A stretch of DNA of 64,000 nucleotides, from NCBI RefSeq assembly GCF_963676685.1, contig NC_092345.1:81409592-81473591 (forward strand), in the 5' to 3' direction. The notes beneath the pieces are model-generated. The model was not told the origin of the DNA, made no database searches, and saw nothing but the letters and a program-made list of their open reading frames with translations. This document shows positions 13,301 through 25,320 of the stretch, in pieces; positions within the stretch are counted from its first letter, which is position 1, and every line of letters starts with the position of its first letter. Both the position numbers and the translations under genes were made by a program. This DNA comes from Mytilus edulis. Its lineage: Eukaryota > Mollusca > Bivalvia > Mytilida > Mytilidae.

Positions 13301-16300
13301 CACAATGTTCTGAAATGTTAGATTAAACTATAAGTTATATCATGCCTGCTACACAGCAACATAAAACAATCTTTAATAGACCTCATTTACTACTTGATAT
13401 TTGGGAGATAATACCATCTTTTAAGTGTTTATAAGATTTGCGGGAGCCTAAATTGTTATAACTTTAAACTACAAAATATGATTAAGCTTAATGCTTCAGA
13501 ATCTACATATTTAGACCCTCTTCCAAAAACAGTCCAAACAAGTTAATGGCTATAGCTATGTTATATCTAAAATTATCAGAAGAATGTTTTCATTGACATA
13601 AAAGCCCCAACCACAACAAATTAAATTACAAGTTTAGCGCAGGAATGGTGAACAGAAAATTGCAATACTATAAAGTAAGTAAATTGAATTATCTCCCCTT
13701 TATTATGTAGAACCAAAAATATTTACTTTGAGCACATCGTTTGCAATTATTCTACAGCTGAGTAAAGTTTCATCAATATCTGTTGATCGAATTTGAAGTT
13801 GCACTTACAAGAAAAACTGATAGATGGATAGACATACAGGGTAATTTTTATAGTAAATATATATTTCCCCAAAAACATTGCCTAAGTGGGTATTAAAACA
13901 TTTTGGATTTTGTGATAATCAAATTCTCATATAGAATTATAAAAAAATATCTGTCTGAGCCTTACTCATCTTATGGAACCAAATCTCTTTTTGGCTGTTT
14001 CTGCATATTCAAAATTGGTCACGTGTAATGGCCATATTCCAAACAGTAAAAATGTCAGCATGGATTTTGTTTTTATATCGGCACATTTTTTTACAAAATT
14101 AATTCATGGCGGTTAGTTTTATTCTGGATTTTTTTCTATGCTTACGCTTAAGCTAGTGTATAATTTGTTTTTAAACAATACATCAGAATGATGATCATTT
14201 AATAAACTCATACCTACTTTTAAAGCACCACAGACTTCAACTGTAGTTTCATCTTCAATCACAACTATCCTGAAATAGTTTGTCTGAAACATTTCTTTAA
14301 GTAGTGGACCATACTTTGTGTCCCTACAACCTGTAAATAAAGCAAACAAATACTAGAACCGGCTGGAGAAATAAACAATCCAGATTACTACCTGCTTTTA
14401 GATATGATTTCCTTTACATAAGGCAAAAAAAATGTCTATGTCTGTTTAAGGTTCTACCATTTAAGAAAAAAGTTATTGTCCGGAAACCAAATGTGTCTTC
14501 GGACAACGACCCAGATGACGACAGCACCATAGCAATATACGAGACATAGAGACAACTATCCACTCAAGTTCATATTGAAATGGATGTAAGCTATTATAGG
14601 CATTCATACGGCTTAATTTATACCAAAACAATTTATGAAAAATAAATACATGTATGACAGACATTAACTAACTAAAACAACTCAACAACAGGCTTCTTAC
14701 TTAGGACAGGCTCATAATTGATTGGATTTACATGAGTTCTGGACTCATCAAAATCTGTCTGGACTCACCATTTTCAAAACTGGTGAGTCCACAGATGCAT
14801 CAAGATTGAAATATTTTATATAAACTTAACACAAATAAAACACAAATATCATCATTTATAGCAAAAGTTTAAAAGTGATATGAATTTAATGTCATTTCAT
14901 TGCTCTGTTAGGATATGGAGACTAAAATATTACATTGTATTGCTATAAAATATTTTCTTCTTGCTGTTGGACTCATCATGGCCAAAAATGAAGAGCCCCT
15001 GGACTCGCTTTCAAAAATCCTTAGCGAGAACCCTGAGTCTTATTTTATTTTTTGAGAAGTTGTGACTTTTGCGTTGGAGATTGGTATCATATGTTGCTCT
15101 CTCCAATATTTTTTGTATTCCTTGTTTTGTCTTTTCTAAGTGTTATAACAATAATGGAATCTAGATATAACCAGGAAACCAATGACTTGAGAAAAAACTT
15201 TACCAATAGTAGCTTCACAGTAATTTTCCATTGCCACTTCATTAGCAATATTTGCTCCCATCAGAGCTGCACATGGTATTCCTAGCTCGTTCCTAATCAC
15301 TGTGGATATAAGTAGAATACCGCCACCTTCTGCCACATCAAAACCCTACAAAACAAGCTTGTATTACTATACTAAATCTTAAATGAATGAAAATTGAGAT
15401 TGCATTAATCTATTTACAAAAAAACCAAAAGACTTAAGCCATAACAAGGTCAGACCTGTGTCGCTGCATTCAATGGAAAATAGATAACATGATACTAAAG
15501 CATACTATGTAACTAATCATTCCCTTTATTTAACGCCAAGAAAACTTTGACATAAATCTTCCTAGTACAATGAGTGTAAAATATCAACACTATCAGCAAA
15601 CAGGATGTGGCTTCACTGTAGATGTAAAATCTGATTACACACTACAACTCATCTTTATCAGGATGCAGATAAGTAGAACATTATTCCATTACATGTACGC
15701 CATATAACCTTAATGTTTAAGTTTTTCTCTACAAAGTTACTGATTGGTTAATTCATCAAAAACAAAGTTTTGTTTATATGGTTTGCACTGTTCTAACAAA
15801 ATATGTTTTTTTACAAGTGTACAAAAACGGTACATAATTTTGAGTTAATATTTACCTTGATAAGAGAGACAGCTATAGCACCTTCATTGACTTTTCCTTT
15901 AAGTTGTTTACATACTCCTCTAACAAACTGATGAGGTAGAACAAAGATTATGATGTCTGCTCCTTCTGCAGAATCTTTTACATCGGGGATGGCAACCTGC
16001 AAAGAAAATCATTAGTGCATTCTATTAACTAATCAGATAATCTGTATAAAGTTATTGCAAATACAAATGTCTTGCATTCCTTTCTCTACAAGGACTTTTC
16101 ACATAAAATTTATCAACTGCCACTATTGTCTTCTGGTAACATGCCCACCTCAAATGTGGGAGATTAGTTGATTATTTCAAAGCCAGGTGAACTCACACTG
16201 AGTTAAGAATTGTCCTCATTATAATTTGACAGTAGTTATATAAGAGGATATAATATTACAATATATTATGATCGACAAAAGTAAGGGCAAACACTTATCA

Positions 16301-19300
16301 AAAATAAATTGCCCAACATAAAATGTTTGATAAACATAAAAAAACAAGTGAAACTGTGAGCAGAAGATGATACCCCTGTCCAAATGTGTTCGGTAAACAG
16401 GAAGTTGTTGAGTGATGAATCTGAAAACACATCACACGGTATAGCTGACTTATATCAAGTCTGAAACCAAATATCAGAAATCCTGGTAGTGCAGTTCCTG
16501 AGAAAAATGTGACGAAAAATTTTCAACTTGGCTATCAGGTGTAAAAATGATACAAGTGTTCGGTAAACAGGAAGTTGTCGAGTGATGAATCTGAAAACGC
16601 ATCACACAGTATAGCTGACTTATATCAAGCCTAAAACCAAATTTCAGAAATCCTGGTAGTGTAGTTCCTGAGAAAAATGTGACGAAAAATATTCATGGGC
16701 GGACGGACTGACTGACAGACTGATGGACTGACGGAAGGACAGACAGAAGTAAAACAGTATACCTCCCTTTTACAAAGCGGGGGTATAAAAACATAAGTAA
16801 ATGTGTCCCTAGGACTTAATGTATGTTTAAGTGCAGGCAACCACAAAATCTATGTAAAAATCATAATCTAGCATAAAAATATTAATAAGTTGCTTGCAGA
16901 AAATGCTGAATGTCCAGTGGCAAACATTATAGATGCCTGTACCAAGATTAAAGTAGATGTCAAATTTTCATCATTTAAAATGGTATTTTTTATTGCTTAC
17001 AAAATGCATACAAAAATAACATCAAGATACTTACAACATTCTCTGGAAGTTTAAAACCTGGTAAGTACTTCACATTTTCATGATCTTGGTTTATAATTTC
17101 TGTTAACTTTCTGCCATTTATCATTTCTTCAAACACCCACATTTTGACTTCCCTTTCAAATTTGTCGGATTTTTCAACAACATTGTTACCAACTATTTTT
17201 GCTATAGCTGACCCCCTACAATAGAAATACTATTCTTAACATATTGAATTATTGTATGTTTCATCATCTACAAAAGTTGCTTCTCAGTTAAGCAAAACAA
17301 ACCAAGGTAAAACCAGATGTTCTGCAGGGCGCAGCTTTAAACGACCGCAGAGGTTGAACCCTGAACGGTTGGGGCAAGTATGGACACAACATTCAAGCTG
17401 GATACAGCTCTGAATTTGGATTGTGATTTTAAAATAGTTGACACAGCATAGGTTTCTGACACAGAATGAATGAGGTCTAATGAACTTAATTTTTTTTTGC
17501 TTTTGAGCAATTTACTATGCTGTTGAACATTAATCCTATCAAAGGAAAAATATTGTAAGATTTTTTTTTTTTAATTCTGAAATCTGAAATGATAAAAAAA
17601 ATTGACCCCCACCCCAATTTTTTTTCTCACTTTTCCCTTTCCCTTATTCCAAAAATGATCTCAATTCAAATTTCTATTGGAGTATGCAACAATAACTACT
17701 CATTTAAATACATCATAAAATATTAAAATATAAAATGTCATATAGTCATGGTTAAAAAATTAATATAATAATTAATTAATAGTAACTCCTAAAACTAGAG
17801 GCTCTAAAGAGCCTGTGTCACTCACCTTGGTCTATGTGCATATCATAAACGAAGGACACAGATGGATTCATGACAAAATTGTGTTTTGGTGATGGCTATG
17901 CGTTTGTAGAGCTTACCTTACTCAAAATTCTTGTGGCTTACAATTATCTCTATCTAATGAACCTATGAATCTATCCCAGTAGTTAAAATCTTTTGTAAAA
18001 ATTTACAAAACTTACAAAATTTATGAAAATTGTTAAAAATAGACTATAAAGGGAAATAACTCCTTAAGCATGTTAAGAGGTCAAGAGGAGAAAATTTTTG
18101 TAACAGATTACAAAAATTTACTAAAAATGGTTAAAAATTGACTATAAAGGGCAATAACTCGTAAAGGGTAACTGACCATTTTGGTCATGTTGACTTTTTT
18201 GTAGATCTTACTTTGCTGAACATTATTGCTGTATACAAATTATCTCTATCTTTAATAATATTCAAGATAATAACCGAAAACAGCAAAATTTCCTTAAAAT
18301 TTCCAATTCAGGGGCAGCAACCCTACAACGGGTTGTCCGATTCATCTGAAAATTTCAGGGCAGATAGATCTTGACCTGATAAACAATTTTATCCATGTCA
18401 GATTTGCTCTAAATGCTTTGGTTTTTGAGTTATAAGCCAAAAACTGCATTTTACCCCTATGTTCTATTTTTAGCCATGGCGGCCATCTTGGTTGGTTAGC
18501 CAGGTCACCTGACACATTTTTTAAACTAGATACCCCAATGATGATTGTGGCCAAGTTTGGTTTAATTTGGCCCAGTAGTTTCAGAGGAGAAGATTTTTGT
18601 AAAAGTTAACGACGACGGACGACGGACGCAAAGTGATGGGAAAAGCTCACTTGGCCCTTTGGGCCAGGTGAGCTAAAAATGTGTTTTCAATTCTAGACTA
18701 GTTTAAGTTTATTTATGTTGATGAAAAAACTTAATTTTACTTTGTGGCCAAAGTACATCACCTATGACAACAAAAACCTGTCTGAGAGTTCACAAGGACT
18801 TGAGCTATCTATATTTAATTATCTAATTGGACATCCTTACTTAACACAGATGTTTTACCTCATTAAGTGTGGTTCCAGGTGGTTGCATTGTAAGGTTAAT
18901 TAACATTATCTCCGATTTTTAAGACTCTCATATGCATTCATATTTTTCTTTAGAAGAAAAAGCATTGTCTTTCAATGTGGTCATTATTTGATTTAGATGC
19001 ATGACCTTTTTATAAATATGCTTGGGTCTTGAAGTTAACCAATTTTGATAACTTATTGACTTGTAGAAGTCGATATTTTCAACTTTTTGATTCTGGTCAA
19101 TTATTTCTTGCTTAACAATATTTTACTTGTTAAAGTCGTATTTTGTCTTGCATTAAAGGGAGACAAATCCTAAAACTTACAAATTTAGACCTCTATGAGT
19201 CAAAAGCAGATTCAGACTTATTTATGTCGGAGCTCTGACTGATGTATGTGCATGTACCTTTTAATTTCTGTCTGATGACATGGTAGATATTTTTTGGGTT

Positions 19301-21727
19301 AGATAGTACAAGACTTCAGCCACCACTTCAAAACCTGTCTATTTCTTGGAATATTTATGTGAATTTTTATGTTTCTTGTGGAAACAAATGATCATCACAA
19401 CATTGCATGGTTTCAGTTATATTGGCATTTTGAAGGTCTTTAAAGAACAGTTTGTGATTGTAAGAGAACACCTTCGAGGAAAAATCCTTTCTTTCATAAA
19501 ATTACACCCATATCATCTCAGGTGAGTAGGACACACATGTGACACTGTAAGCAAATGAATATCTTGGCATGTAAAACATGTACATTTTGTCATAAGATAT
19601 TGATTTATGTTTAAATTTGGATCTCCTGTAATCGGAAAATGCAATATTTGAAAACCAGTATTGAATACATTACTGGAAATACATTTTTATTTTTTTTTGT
19701 GTGCCAGTATTGTCAAAAAAAATATAATATACTTGTATGCCAGTTACATTTGCATATAAAATATTTATGATTGATCATACTGTTAATTTCTGCTATTGAA
19801 ATTTTCTTCTCCTTGAATTATAGGTTTCCAGACAATAGGATAATTGATAATAGCTTAGATCTAAATTAAATCCTTCAAATTTTCAATATCTATAATAGTT
19901 GACAAGTTTACAGACAAATTCAATACTGGCATTTTACCCCTATATTTTACTCTTAGCATTGTACATGTTGGTGACATTCTTCTTCTTCTTTATATACAGA
20001 AAAACATCAACTGGTTGATGATTACTTTCCGGCGCATGCCTGGTATAACAATATTGTTAATGATTAAAAATATATATTTTTGATTTCTTAATAATTTTTC
20101 AATTTTTATAATACAAATGTATATGTAAGTAATATTTTTCAATTTTTATTTTTAATTTTTGGTATAAGATAAAAACAAGATACATATTATACATGTAGGT
20201 GTTTGTAAGTGTCAAGGAGCATCTCTCTAGTGAGTTTCTCCTTGAAGCACTCAGTAGTGGTGCTGCAGGCTATTGGTTCAGGTAATTTGTTCCAGTCTTT
20301 TATAGTTTGGCAGAAAAATGAAAATTTGTAACTGTCTTTGCTGCATCGAATTTGTCGGTATGTTTATTCATGGCTAGACCTGGTGTTTGATTGGCTTTTA
20401 ATTAATATGTCAGTATGTGGTATGGCAATTTTGTTGTTTGTTATTCTATGGAACATATTTAATCTGCTTTTGAGTCTCCTTTCTTGTAATGTTGGTCAGT
20501 GAAGTGTGTTAATCATATTTTGGTAGACTAAATCACTGGACAAACATTTAGTTACAGCTAGATACATCATGGATGATCGTGGCCAAATTTGATTTTTTTT
20601 TTTTAGCTTTATAGTAGTTATAGACATATCACACTGATACTTTGGTAGTAAAGTCTAAAATACTGGCATTCAACTTCAAGGGGGTCTCATTGTGGGGTTC
20701 TAATTCCAGATCCCGCTTACTGTTTTGTCAGATTCCCATATATTGTTTGTTATTCTATGGAACATATTTAATCTGCTTTTGAGTCTCCTTTCTTGTAATG
20801 TTGGTCAGTGAAGTGTGTTAATCATATTTTGGTAGACTAAATCACTGGACAAACATTTAGTTACAGCTAGATACATCATGGATGATCGTGGCCAAATTTG
20901 ATTTTTTTTTTTTAGCTTTATAGTAGTTATAGACATATCACACTGATACTTTGGTAGTAAAGTCTAAAATACTGGCATTCAACTTCAAGGGGGTCTCATT
21001 GTGGGGTTCTAATTCCAGATCCCGCTTACTGTTTTGTCAGATTCCCATATCCCGCTTACACAATGTACATAAGTAATTCTCATTTTTTTGTAATTTCACG
21101 TATCCCGCTAGACTTCATTTACCATTTTCACAGCACAATAATTTGACTTTCACATGTCACGTTTACAAAAAAACGGCAATCTCGCATCACGCTTAGACCC
21201 CCATGAGACCCACATTTAAGTATTGCTATCACCAGTACAGTATACCTCTCCCTGAGATCACGGTCTATAGTATATAGTACAGATAATCTTCTTCTTCTCT
21301 AGTTACAGAAAACAATCAACATTTTTAACATTACTCTAAGCACATGCCTGAGTGAGTTTGCTTTAAAGTTAATCATGCTGTCTGCCAGTGCTAAGCCTAA
21401 GGTGTTTTTGTTCTATTTTGATATATTTTATAGGTCCAGATATCTCATCATTTTTCATGGTCACAGGAAGGTTTCACAGCAAAATATAAAAATAACCTTC
21501 CTTGACACAAGCACGTACATTCACGTCCTTGCATGACGACATAGTTATTTGGACTATAAATTTTACTATTGAAATGATAAATTATAAGACAGGGCAAAGT
21601 CCAGAGTGAGAGACAACACTCAGCATTTTTAATTTTGCCACGAGATATAGATTAAACTCTTATATTTGTTTTTTGTCACCTACCAATTTCCAGATCCAAC
21701 AATGCATACTCTCTTTTTAGATGACAT
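4378..21727 (-). CDS. GPD1: Glycerol-3-phosphate dehydrogenase [NAD+], cytosolic (9 exons, complete)
   Basis: Reduces dihydroxyacetone phosphate to glycerol 3-phosphate with NADH in the cytosol, linking glycolysis to lipid synthesis and the glycerophosphate shuttle. I assembled exons 21727-21684, 17215-17035, 15996-15856, 15345-15204, 14330-14218, 13309-13189, 9667-9558, 8684-8578 and 4474-4378. Every junction is GT-AG and the phases agree, giving 1056 nt, 351 residues plus TGA (the family is about 349). Residues 11-16 are the GSGNWG nucleotide-binding loop. SLIK ends at K122 and ALKN places K207, the two conserved active-site lysines; GGRNRK (269-274) carries the substrate-binding arginine. 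The C-terminus ends NHPEHM, typical of animal GPD1. Start: the ATG at 21725-21727 is followed at once by the first beta strand (VCIVG). Introns occupy 94% of the locus and are full of repeats. Identity is very secure; exon edges rest on phase and family fit. Confidence 0.96.
4520..4800 (+). repeat. Dispersed repeat 'gcagggcgcagctttaaacg' family in GPD1 intron 8
   Basis: Forward copy: gagctccgcagggcgcagct, then cctgaacagttggggcaagt, acagctctgaatttggattg and acacagaatgaatgtggtct, interrupted at 4650-4740 by AT-rich DNA. It begins 45 bases from the final GPD1 exon's acceptor. Confidence 0.8.
5125..5389 (+). repeat. Direct duplication of ~108 bp in GPD1 intron 8
   Basis: 5125-5232 (cttcatcagcaacattttat ... 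atgtctggcaaat) recurs at 5281-5389 with almost no change, separated by about 50 bp. Confidence 0.88.
5445..5585. repeat. Palindromic attgcac tandem repeat, second site
   Basis: Two 71-bp units containing the perfect 20-bp palindrome attgcacaatattgtgcaat plus an imperfect one; the same family as 1335-1595. Confidence 0.82.
5586..6676 (+). repeat. Long dispersed repeat, forward copy, in GPD1 intron 8
   Basis: About 90-bp subunits (cagcatatcaaagaacccca ... ttaattttggaccctttgg), then four ~180-bp units with cccaaccttccttttgtggtcataaacctt, and a (gacgac)n run ending ttgcggtcgtataaaa. The tail ttttgcggtcgtataaaa recurs at 11560-11576. Confidence 0.8.
6690..7618. other. GPD1 intron 8, mostly unrecognised
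   Basis: AT-rich DNA with two short phrases (tctgtaaacaggaagttgat near 7180; gtatttggtgaacatgaagt near 7450) related to the repeat at 16380-16790. No exon supported. Confidence 0.4.
7619..8150. repeat. Inverted relative of the 2135-2912 repeat
   Basis: Begins ctagatgtgtcaaagcgaca cgaatggcgccgtctcaaaa and holds three ~165-bp units with acataccaaaaatcagccca and aacttaaacttgatctgtaa, the reverse of the 2.1-2.9 kb copy. Confidence 0.8.
8151..8345 (+). repeat. Dispersed repeat with 'ccaatgagacaact'
   Basis: Contains tggtatgattgccaatgaga, accatacggccttcaacaat and acgagaaaactaacggcc. Relatives: 9120-9425 (reverse), 56440-56690 (forward), 60985-61240 (reverse, inside a Helitron). Likely the tail of one abundant element. 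Confidence 0.72.
9120..9425 (-). repeat. Dispersed repeat with 'gagttgtctcattggcac', GPD1 intron 7
   Basis: Reverse relative of 8151-8345: gaccgttagttttcccgttt, gttgaaggccgtacattgac, gagagttgtctcattggcac. Ends 133 bases from GPD1 exon 7. Confidence 0.72.
9780..10590. other. GPD1 intron 6, no gene recognised
   Basis: An 87-codon open frame at 10018-10281 (plus) lacks any recognisable domain and has no supporting splice or promoter context; I treat it as chance or an old relic. Confidence 0.35.
10595..10775 (+). repeat. Dispersed repeat 'gcagggcgcagctttaaacg' family, GPD1 intron 6
   Basis: Forward copy beginning agatgccccgcagggcgcag and reaching acacagaatgaatgtggtct; it runs directly into the long repeat at 10776. 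Confidence 0.82.
10776..11576 (+). repeat. Long dispersed repeat, forward copy, GPD1 intron 6
   Basis: Same subunits as 5586-6676 (agcatatcatagaaccccaa, ccaaaactcccaaaatcaat) and the same tail (gacgacgacgacgtcat ... ttttttgcggtcgtataaaa). The junction of the two repeat families at 10775 also occurs in reverse at 1880, so they may be one composite element. Confidence 0.8.
11580..13185. other. GPD1 intron 6, AT-rich, nothing recognised
   Basis: Both strands read; no exon, repeat family or RNA gene supported between the repeat tail and GPD1 exon 6. Confidence 0.4.
16375..16790 (+). repeat. Duplicated repeat with (ggac/gact) tail, GPD1 intron 2
   Basis: Two ~140-bp copies (16390-16520; 16558-16693) beginning tgttcggtaaacaggaagtt, then a gacggactgactgacagact-type run and cctcccttttacaaagcggg ggtataaaa. 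The tail type resembles that at 442-535. Confidence 0.78.
17310..17490 (+). repeat. Dispersed repeat 'gcagggcgcagctttaaacg' family, GPD1 intron 1
   Basis: accagatgttctgcagggcg ... gaatttggattgtgat ... acacagaatgaatgaggtct. The following 17500-17740 also resembles 4800-5030 (tgagcaatttactatgctgt, tacatcataaaatattaaaa), so the shared unit is longer than the other copies suggest. Confidence 0.8.
17794..18674 (+). mobile_element. Dispersed element with GCTCACCTGG-type ends, in GPD1 intron 1
   Basis: The left end is actagaggctctaaagagcc then tcactcacc; the right end is ttggccctttgggccaggtgagct preceded by a gacgacggacgacgg run. The inner ends form an inverted repeat (ctcacctt/ccaggtgag) and each outer end is itself palindromic. 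No transposase ORF. The same family in reverse is at 38867-40171. Confidence 0.6.
18680..20430. other. GPD1 intron 1, unrecognised
   Basis: AT-rich with no supported gene. A 62-codon frame at 18715-18903 has no family features. Confidence 0.4.
20434..21051 (+). repeat. Recent 309-bp tandem duplication in GPD1 intron 1
   Basis: 20434-20742 and 20743-21051 are almost identical, both starting tgtttgttattctatggaac and including the same long T run and ggggtctcattgtggggttc. The near-identity indicates a recent duplication or an assembly duplicate. Confidence 0.9.
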
Positions 21728-22340
21728 CTTGCGTTGAGGTATTAGTAGTTTATAAATGAAATCACTTCATTCGAAATTCATACAACCGGTATTACACGCT
21801 GCCAAGGTAAATACCTTGACCTTTCATTTAAAACGAGTATTTTAATTGGTCAATTGGGACAATCCATAAAGTTCAAAATGAGGAAACCCCTTGGAAGGTT
21901 CCGAGTATTTTCCCGCGGATTTCCCAATCGAGAGTGACAAAAAGAAGAAAACGTCCCGAACTTGGATGTATCGACAATAAATCGAAATGTTAAAAAGAAA
22001 CCAATAGATTATTCAGATTTCCGGTAGTTAATGAAAACTGCTAAAATTTATTACATCCTAATAAACAAAACAAAAACCAACAGTGTTAAGTTAGCAAGAT
22101 TCGCTTGTTATTGTGCACATCACGGTATGACAAGTTAATTAAGAATGTTGAAGGGGATCTTTCCGATTTAAATTTTCCTTTGAGTTCGATATTGTTTGTT
22201 ATTTTACTTTTTACCATACAAGATCATTTAATTAGTATACATGTCATAAAAAAATAGAAAAACAGACAAACACATGCTAACCAAGAAGAACAGTGAGTGA
22301 ATTTATAATCTTATAAATTTACATACTACGGGTAGTCATC
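21728..22340. other. GPD1 upstream region
   Basis: Contains cccgcgg and ccaat-like motifs near 21910-21930 that could belong to the promoter. No TATA box is evident and no gene is seen. Confidence 0.35.
21802..21824 (-). promoter_or_regulatory. Possible nuclear-receptor site upstream of GPD1
   Basis: 75-97 bases upstream of the ATG the minus strand reads aaaggtcaaggtatttacct tgg: an AGGTCA half-site with a TCAAGGTA/TACCTTGG palindrome. This resembles extended half-sites of orphan nuclear receptors; binding is inferred only from the motif. Confidence 0.25.
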
Positions 22341-22344
22341 TTTA

Positions 22345-22505
22345 GCCTATTTCAAGTCTTTAACAACAAACGAGCGGTCATAGTTCCAAACAGTAAGACC
22401 GACCAGATCAAATGCTCTGTTTTTGTGCGCACTGCAGTAGATTGGAACCATCTGAAACTCGACATTGACATAAAGAACAATATCTTCTTTGATTACCTAG
22501 CCTAT
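22345..22505 (+). pseudogene. LINE reverse transcriptase ORF, C-terminal remnant
   Basis: The plus-strand reading contains NSKTDQIKCSVFVRTAVDWN followed by HLKLD and a stop near 22505. The S-F-x-R-T-x-x-D-W-N motif is the usual C-terminal end of non-LTR retrotransposon polymerase ORFs. No upstream RT domain is continuous with it. Confidence 0.5.
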
Positions 22506-23079
22506 TAATCTATGATTACACGATATAAATCTGCGAAATATCACCCTAACTCTATCTGGTAATGTATCGAAATATATTTCGAACTCAAACCGTTATCCTC
22601 ATTTTATAAAAATAATCTGTATGCAAGACCTTTTGACGAATTGTATATATACTGGGAGCAGTATATCTAACGGGAAATGAACTTCATGACAACCGCTTTT
22701 CAGTATAAAATTAATAACTGTTCCTGATATATCTGAACGCCGGTTTTATGGTTCAAATATATCAAATAACTTTTGTTTTAAACTAACATTTAGCCATTTA
22801 CAAGCAGATAGGTCTAAAATTATGTATATTTGTCTGTCTCATACAATGGATAAAGAAATCATTTGAGACATTTATCTTCTTCTTTTTTTAAATCATAGTG
22901 TATTGTTTTTGTGTATACAAGTCATGCTGGCCACCAAGGGTCCTTAATTGGACAACAAATAGTCGTATCCTGTGTATTTTAATTCATCGTTCAAGATAAA
23001 AGTTGTTTAATAGATGAAGAGAAAGGCATGCCACAAGGACAATCTGACTGTTACGATGGTATGTCACCATCTAAGACAA

Positions 23080-23325
23080 CTATATAGATATATGCCAATC
23101 TTGCAACCAGCTAGGTTGTATATAATTAGATGTGTATTTCAACTGATTTAGCCATTTGAAGCCATGAATAATAACAGTAACTATTTTTCCATGTGTCCAA
23201 TCTGTCGGCATAATACCGGAATCAATTGACTTTTGAAAATATAAAAAAATTGACATAAATTTTCCTGATAATCTATCAAAAAATTTGCTAAGAATTTTAA
23301 GGACCAGTGGCATTGTGATTGGTTG
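23080..23325 (-). pseudogene. LINE reverse transcriptase fragment (N-terminal RT region)
   Basis: The minus-strand frame reads PLVLKILSKFFDRLSGKFM ... FQKSIDSGIMPTDWTHGKIV. The pattern 'IPxDWKxAxVxPI' after a helix is typical of Jockey/RTE/CR1-like LINE RT domains. It is short, lacks the following motifs, and runs opposite to the C-terminal piece 600 bp away, so it is a relic. Confidence 0.5.
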
Positions 23326-23659
23326 AGTTTATACGCAAGGCATTTAATAAAAACTATTTCTGAAAGATTCAGTGTGAAAATAAGGAGGTGGTACGGATAT
23401 GATTGCCATCAAAACAGGTTTGTCATTGTAAGAAAGGGACTTCTTCTTTTATATGGCACAGCTGATGTATCTTCACAGGTGAAAACACGCACGAAATGTT
23501 TAGTAAGTATATTAGCCTTACTATCAAGGTTGCTTTACCATAAACCACCTTTTCCTCTTTGTGGAGAAATTTCCGGTGTATTTATCTTGCTCTTCTCAAA
23601 CTTTCAGAGCGATAAACAGTTTCCTCTAACGGAGTTGGCATGTCTTGCATGCATTTAAT

Positions 23660-25200
23660 TTTAATCATTACGTTATATCTCGTTGGTAGGACATTTCCCA
23701 ACCAATAATAGGTATTCCTTGATCATATCACTGAAATCAATATTGCATACATTTAATTTGTTGACTTCCAAGTTTAAACCGTCACTCCAAAAGAATTGTT
23801 TTTATTAAGTTTTCTTAGCTCCTATGAAACGATTTTTAATTTTTGGTCTGTAGCTTTATGTTATTGAGTTGTAGTGAGTAAGCAAATTTAAGATGCACTC
23901 ATTGTTCAAGAAAAAATTTCGTCGAAGTTTTCTTGGATATTTTTGTAGGGGATGATCAAATGTTTTGGTCTGCAGCTTGGTAATGTTGAGTTGTAGCGAG
24001 AAGCAAATGTTACTCATATCTGCTGTGTATCTTCTTCCAATTTACCGATAGCCTTGAAATGTTACAACTCTCATTGTATAAGGAAATTTTTTTCAGAGAA
24101 AGGAATGATCAGGTAGGCTCCAGTATAAATGTTACCTCAACCAAATGCATTTCCGACCGTGCAAGGGCTGTATAGCCAGTCAAGGTCATTTAAAACTCCC
24201 TAATTTGTTTGTTGTTGCATGTAGCGACGCAAGTTCAGAACCGGTATCAGTATTTTATATGGTCTTGCACTTATTACCACGATATAACAAAAAAATGAAA
24301 CCAACACTTTATAAATTTCATGCTTCCGAATCGCTTTTCTGGATTTACTTTCACCAGGAACGCTCAGAGCCGAATATTTGAAACGGCATAAGAACCAAAA
24401 CAGTTGAGGAGCTATATCACCAAAAATTATAGCCAGATACACCTAGCTGATGTCAATTTTGCCTGAGGAAATTAACATCTTAGTTCCCCTCGAAAATTTT
24501 CTTTTTATCTACACATAATATTATTATTTGTTACTTGAATTATCATATGTGTTTTAAATGGTCTTAAAATAGCAAAATAGTCCTTCAAATTACAAAAAAA
24601 AAAGCCTACACGGTCGGTTTAGTAACCTAGATTGGCGCATGCTTCCATTTGATGTTGAATTATATATATTATGATTAGAGATAATAATAAGGGGTTAAAA
24701 AAGTCATGCACATGTTATCGTTATTTTTGTGCGGAAACCCGTATATACTAACTGAAAAGTATTATATTTTTCATCTACATAATTTTGAGATACTGGATAA
24801 AAACTGAATAATGGTCATCTTAAAGAGTTTGCGTATACTGTTATAGTAAACTTGTTGATTGGTCAAATTTAGATCACTGTATAGGCTGCACTGTTCGGAT
24901 CCACAATATTTCTCTGGTTTGTCTCATAAAAAATAGATGTTTGTCTACAAGAGTAGCTTTCAGCCGGTATACAAGTCTTTCATAGTGTTCCATCCAAACG
25001 AAGATCTCTTATGAGAGGCATTTTTGATTTACACGTTTAACAAAATTACTCGTATGTTTAATGAAAAATAAATTCCCATAGATATACTAAAAGTTCGAGA
25101 AAATCCAACAACACAACAATGAACATCTGAAACTGAGTTCTAGTGCTAATAAAATTGGTTCCAGGTAATACGAGTTTCTTCAGTTCGACTGATGATGATC
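23660..25200. other. Intergenic, mostly unrecognised
   Basis: Two copies of a ggtctgtagctttatgttat / tgagttgtagtgag phrase (23850-23890, 23968-24003) have a relative at 48980-49020. Overlapping frames at 24145-24442 on both strands show no family features. Confidence 0.4.
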
Positions 25201-25320
25201 AAAATTGTCAAAAGATTTATCTAAATGTTATGTGACAGTGGTGACATCTCTTCCGCTACAATTTGTCCACAATACCTACATGTTCTGGGTATTTCATTAT
25301 CTGTATCGGAGTAGAATTGT

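Noticed and set aside
13989-14664. ORF at 14473-14664 as a separate gene
   Set aside because: It overlaps a fragment of a dispersed repeat (gtccggaaaccaaatgtgtc, gacgacagcaccatagcaat) in GPD1 intron 4.
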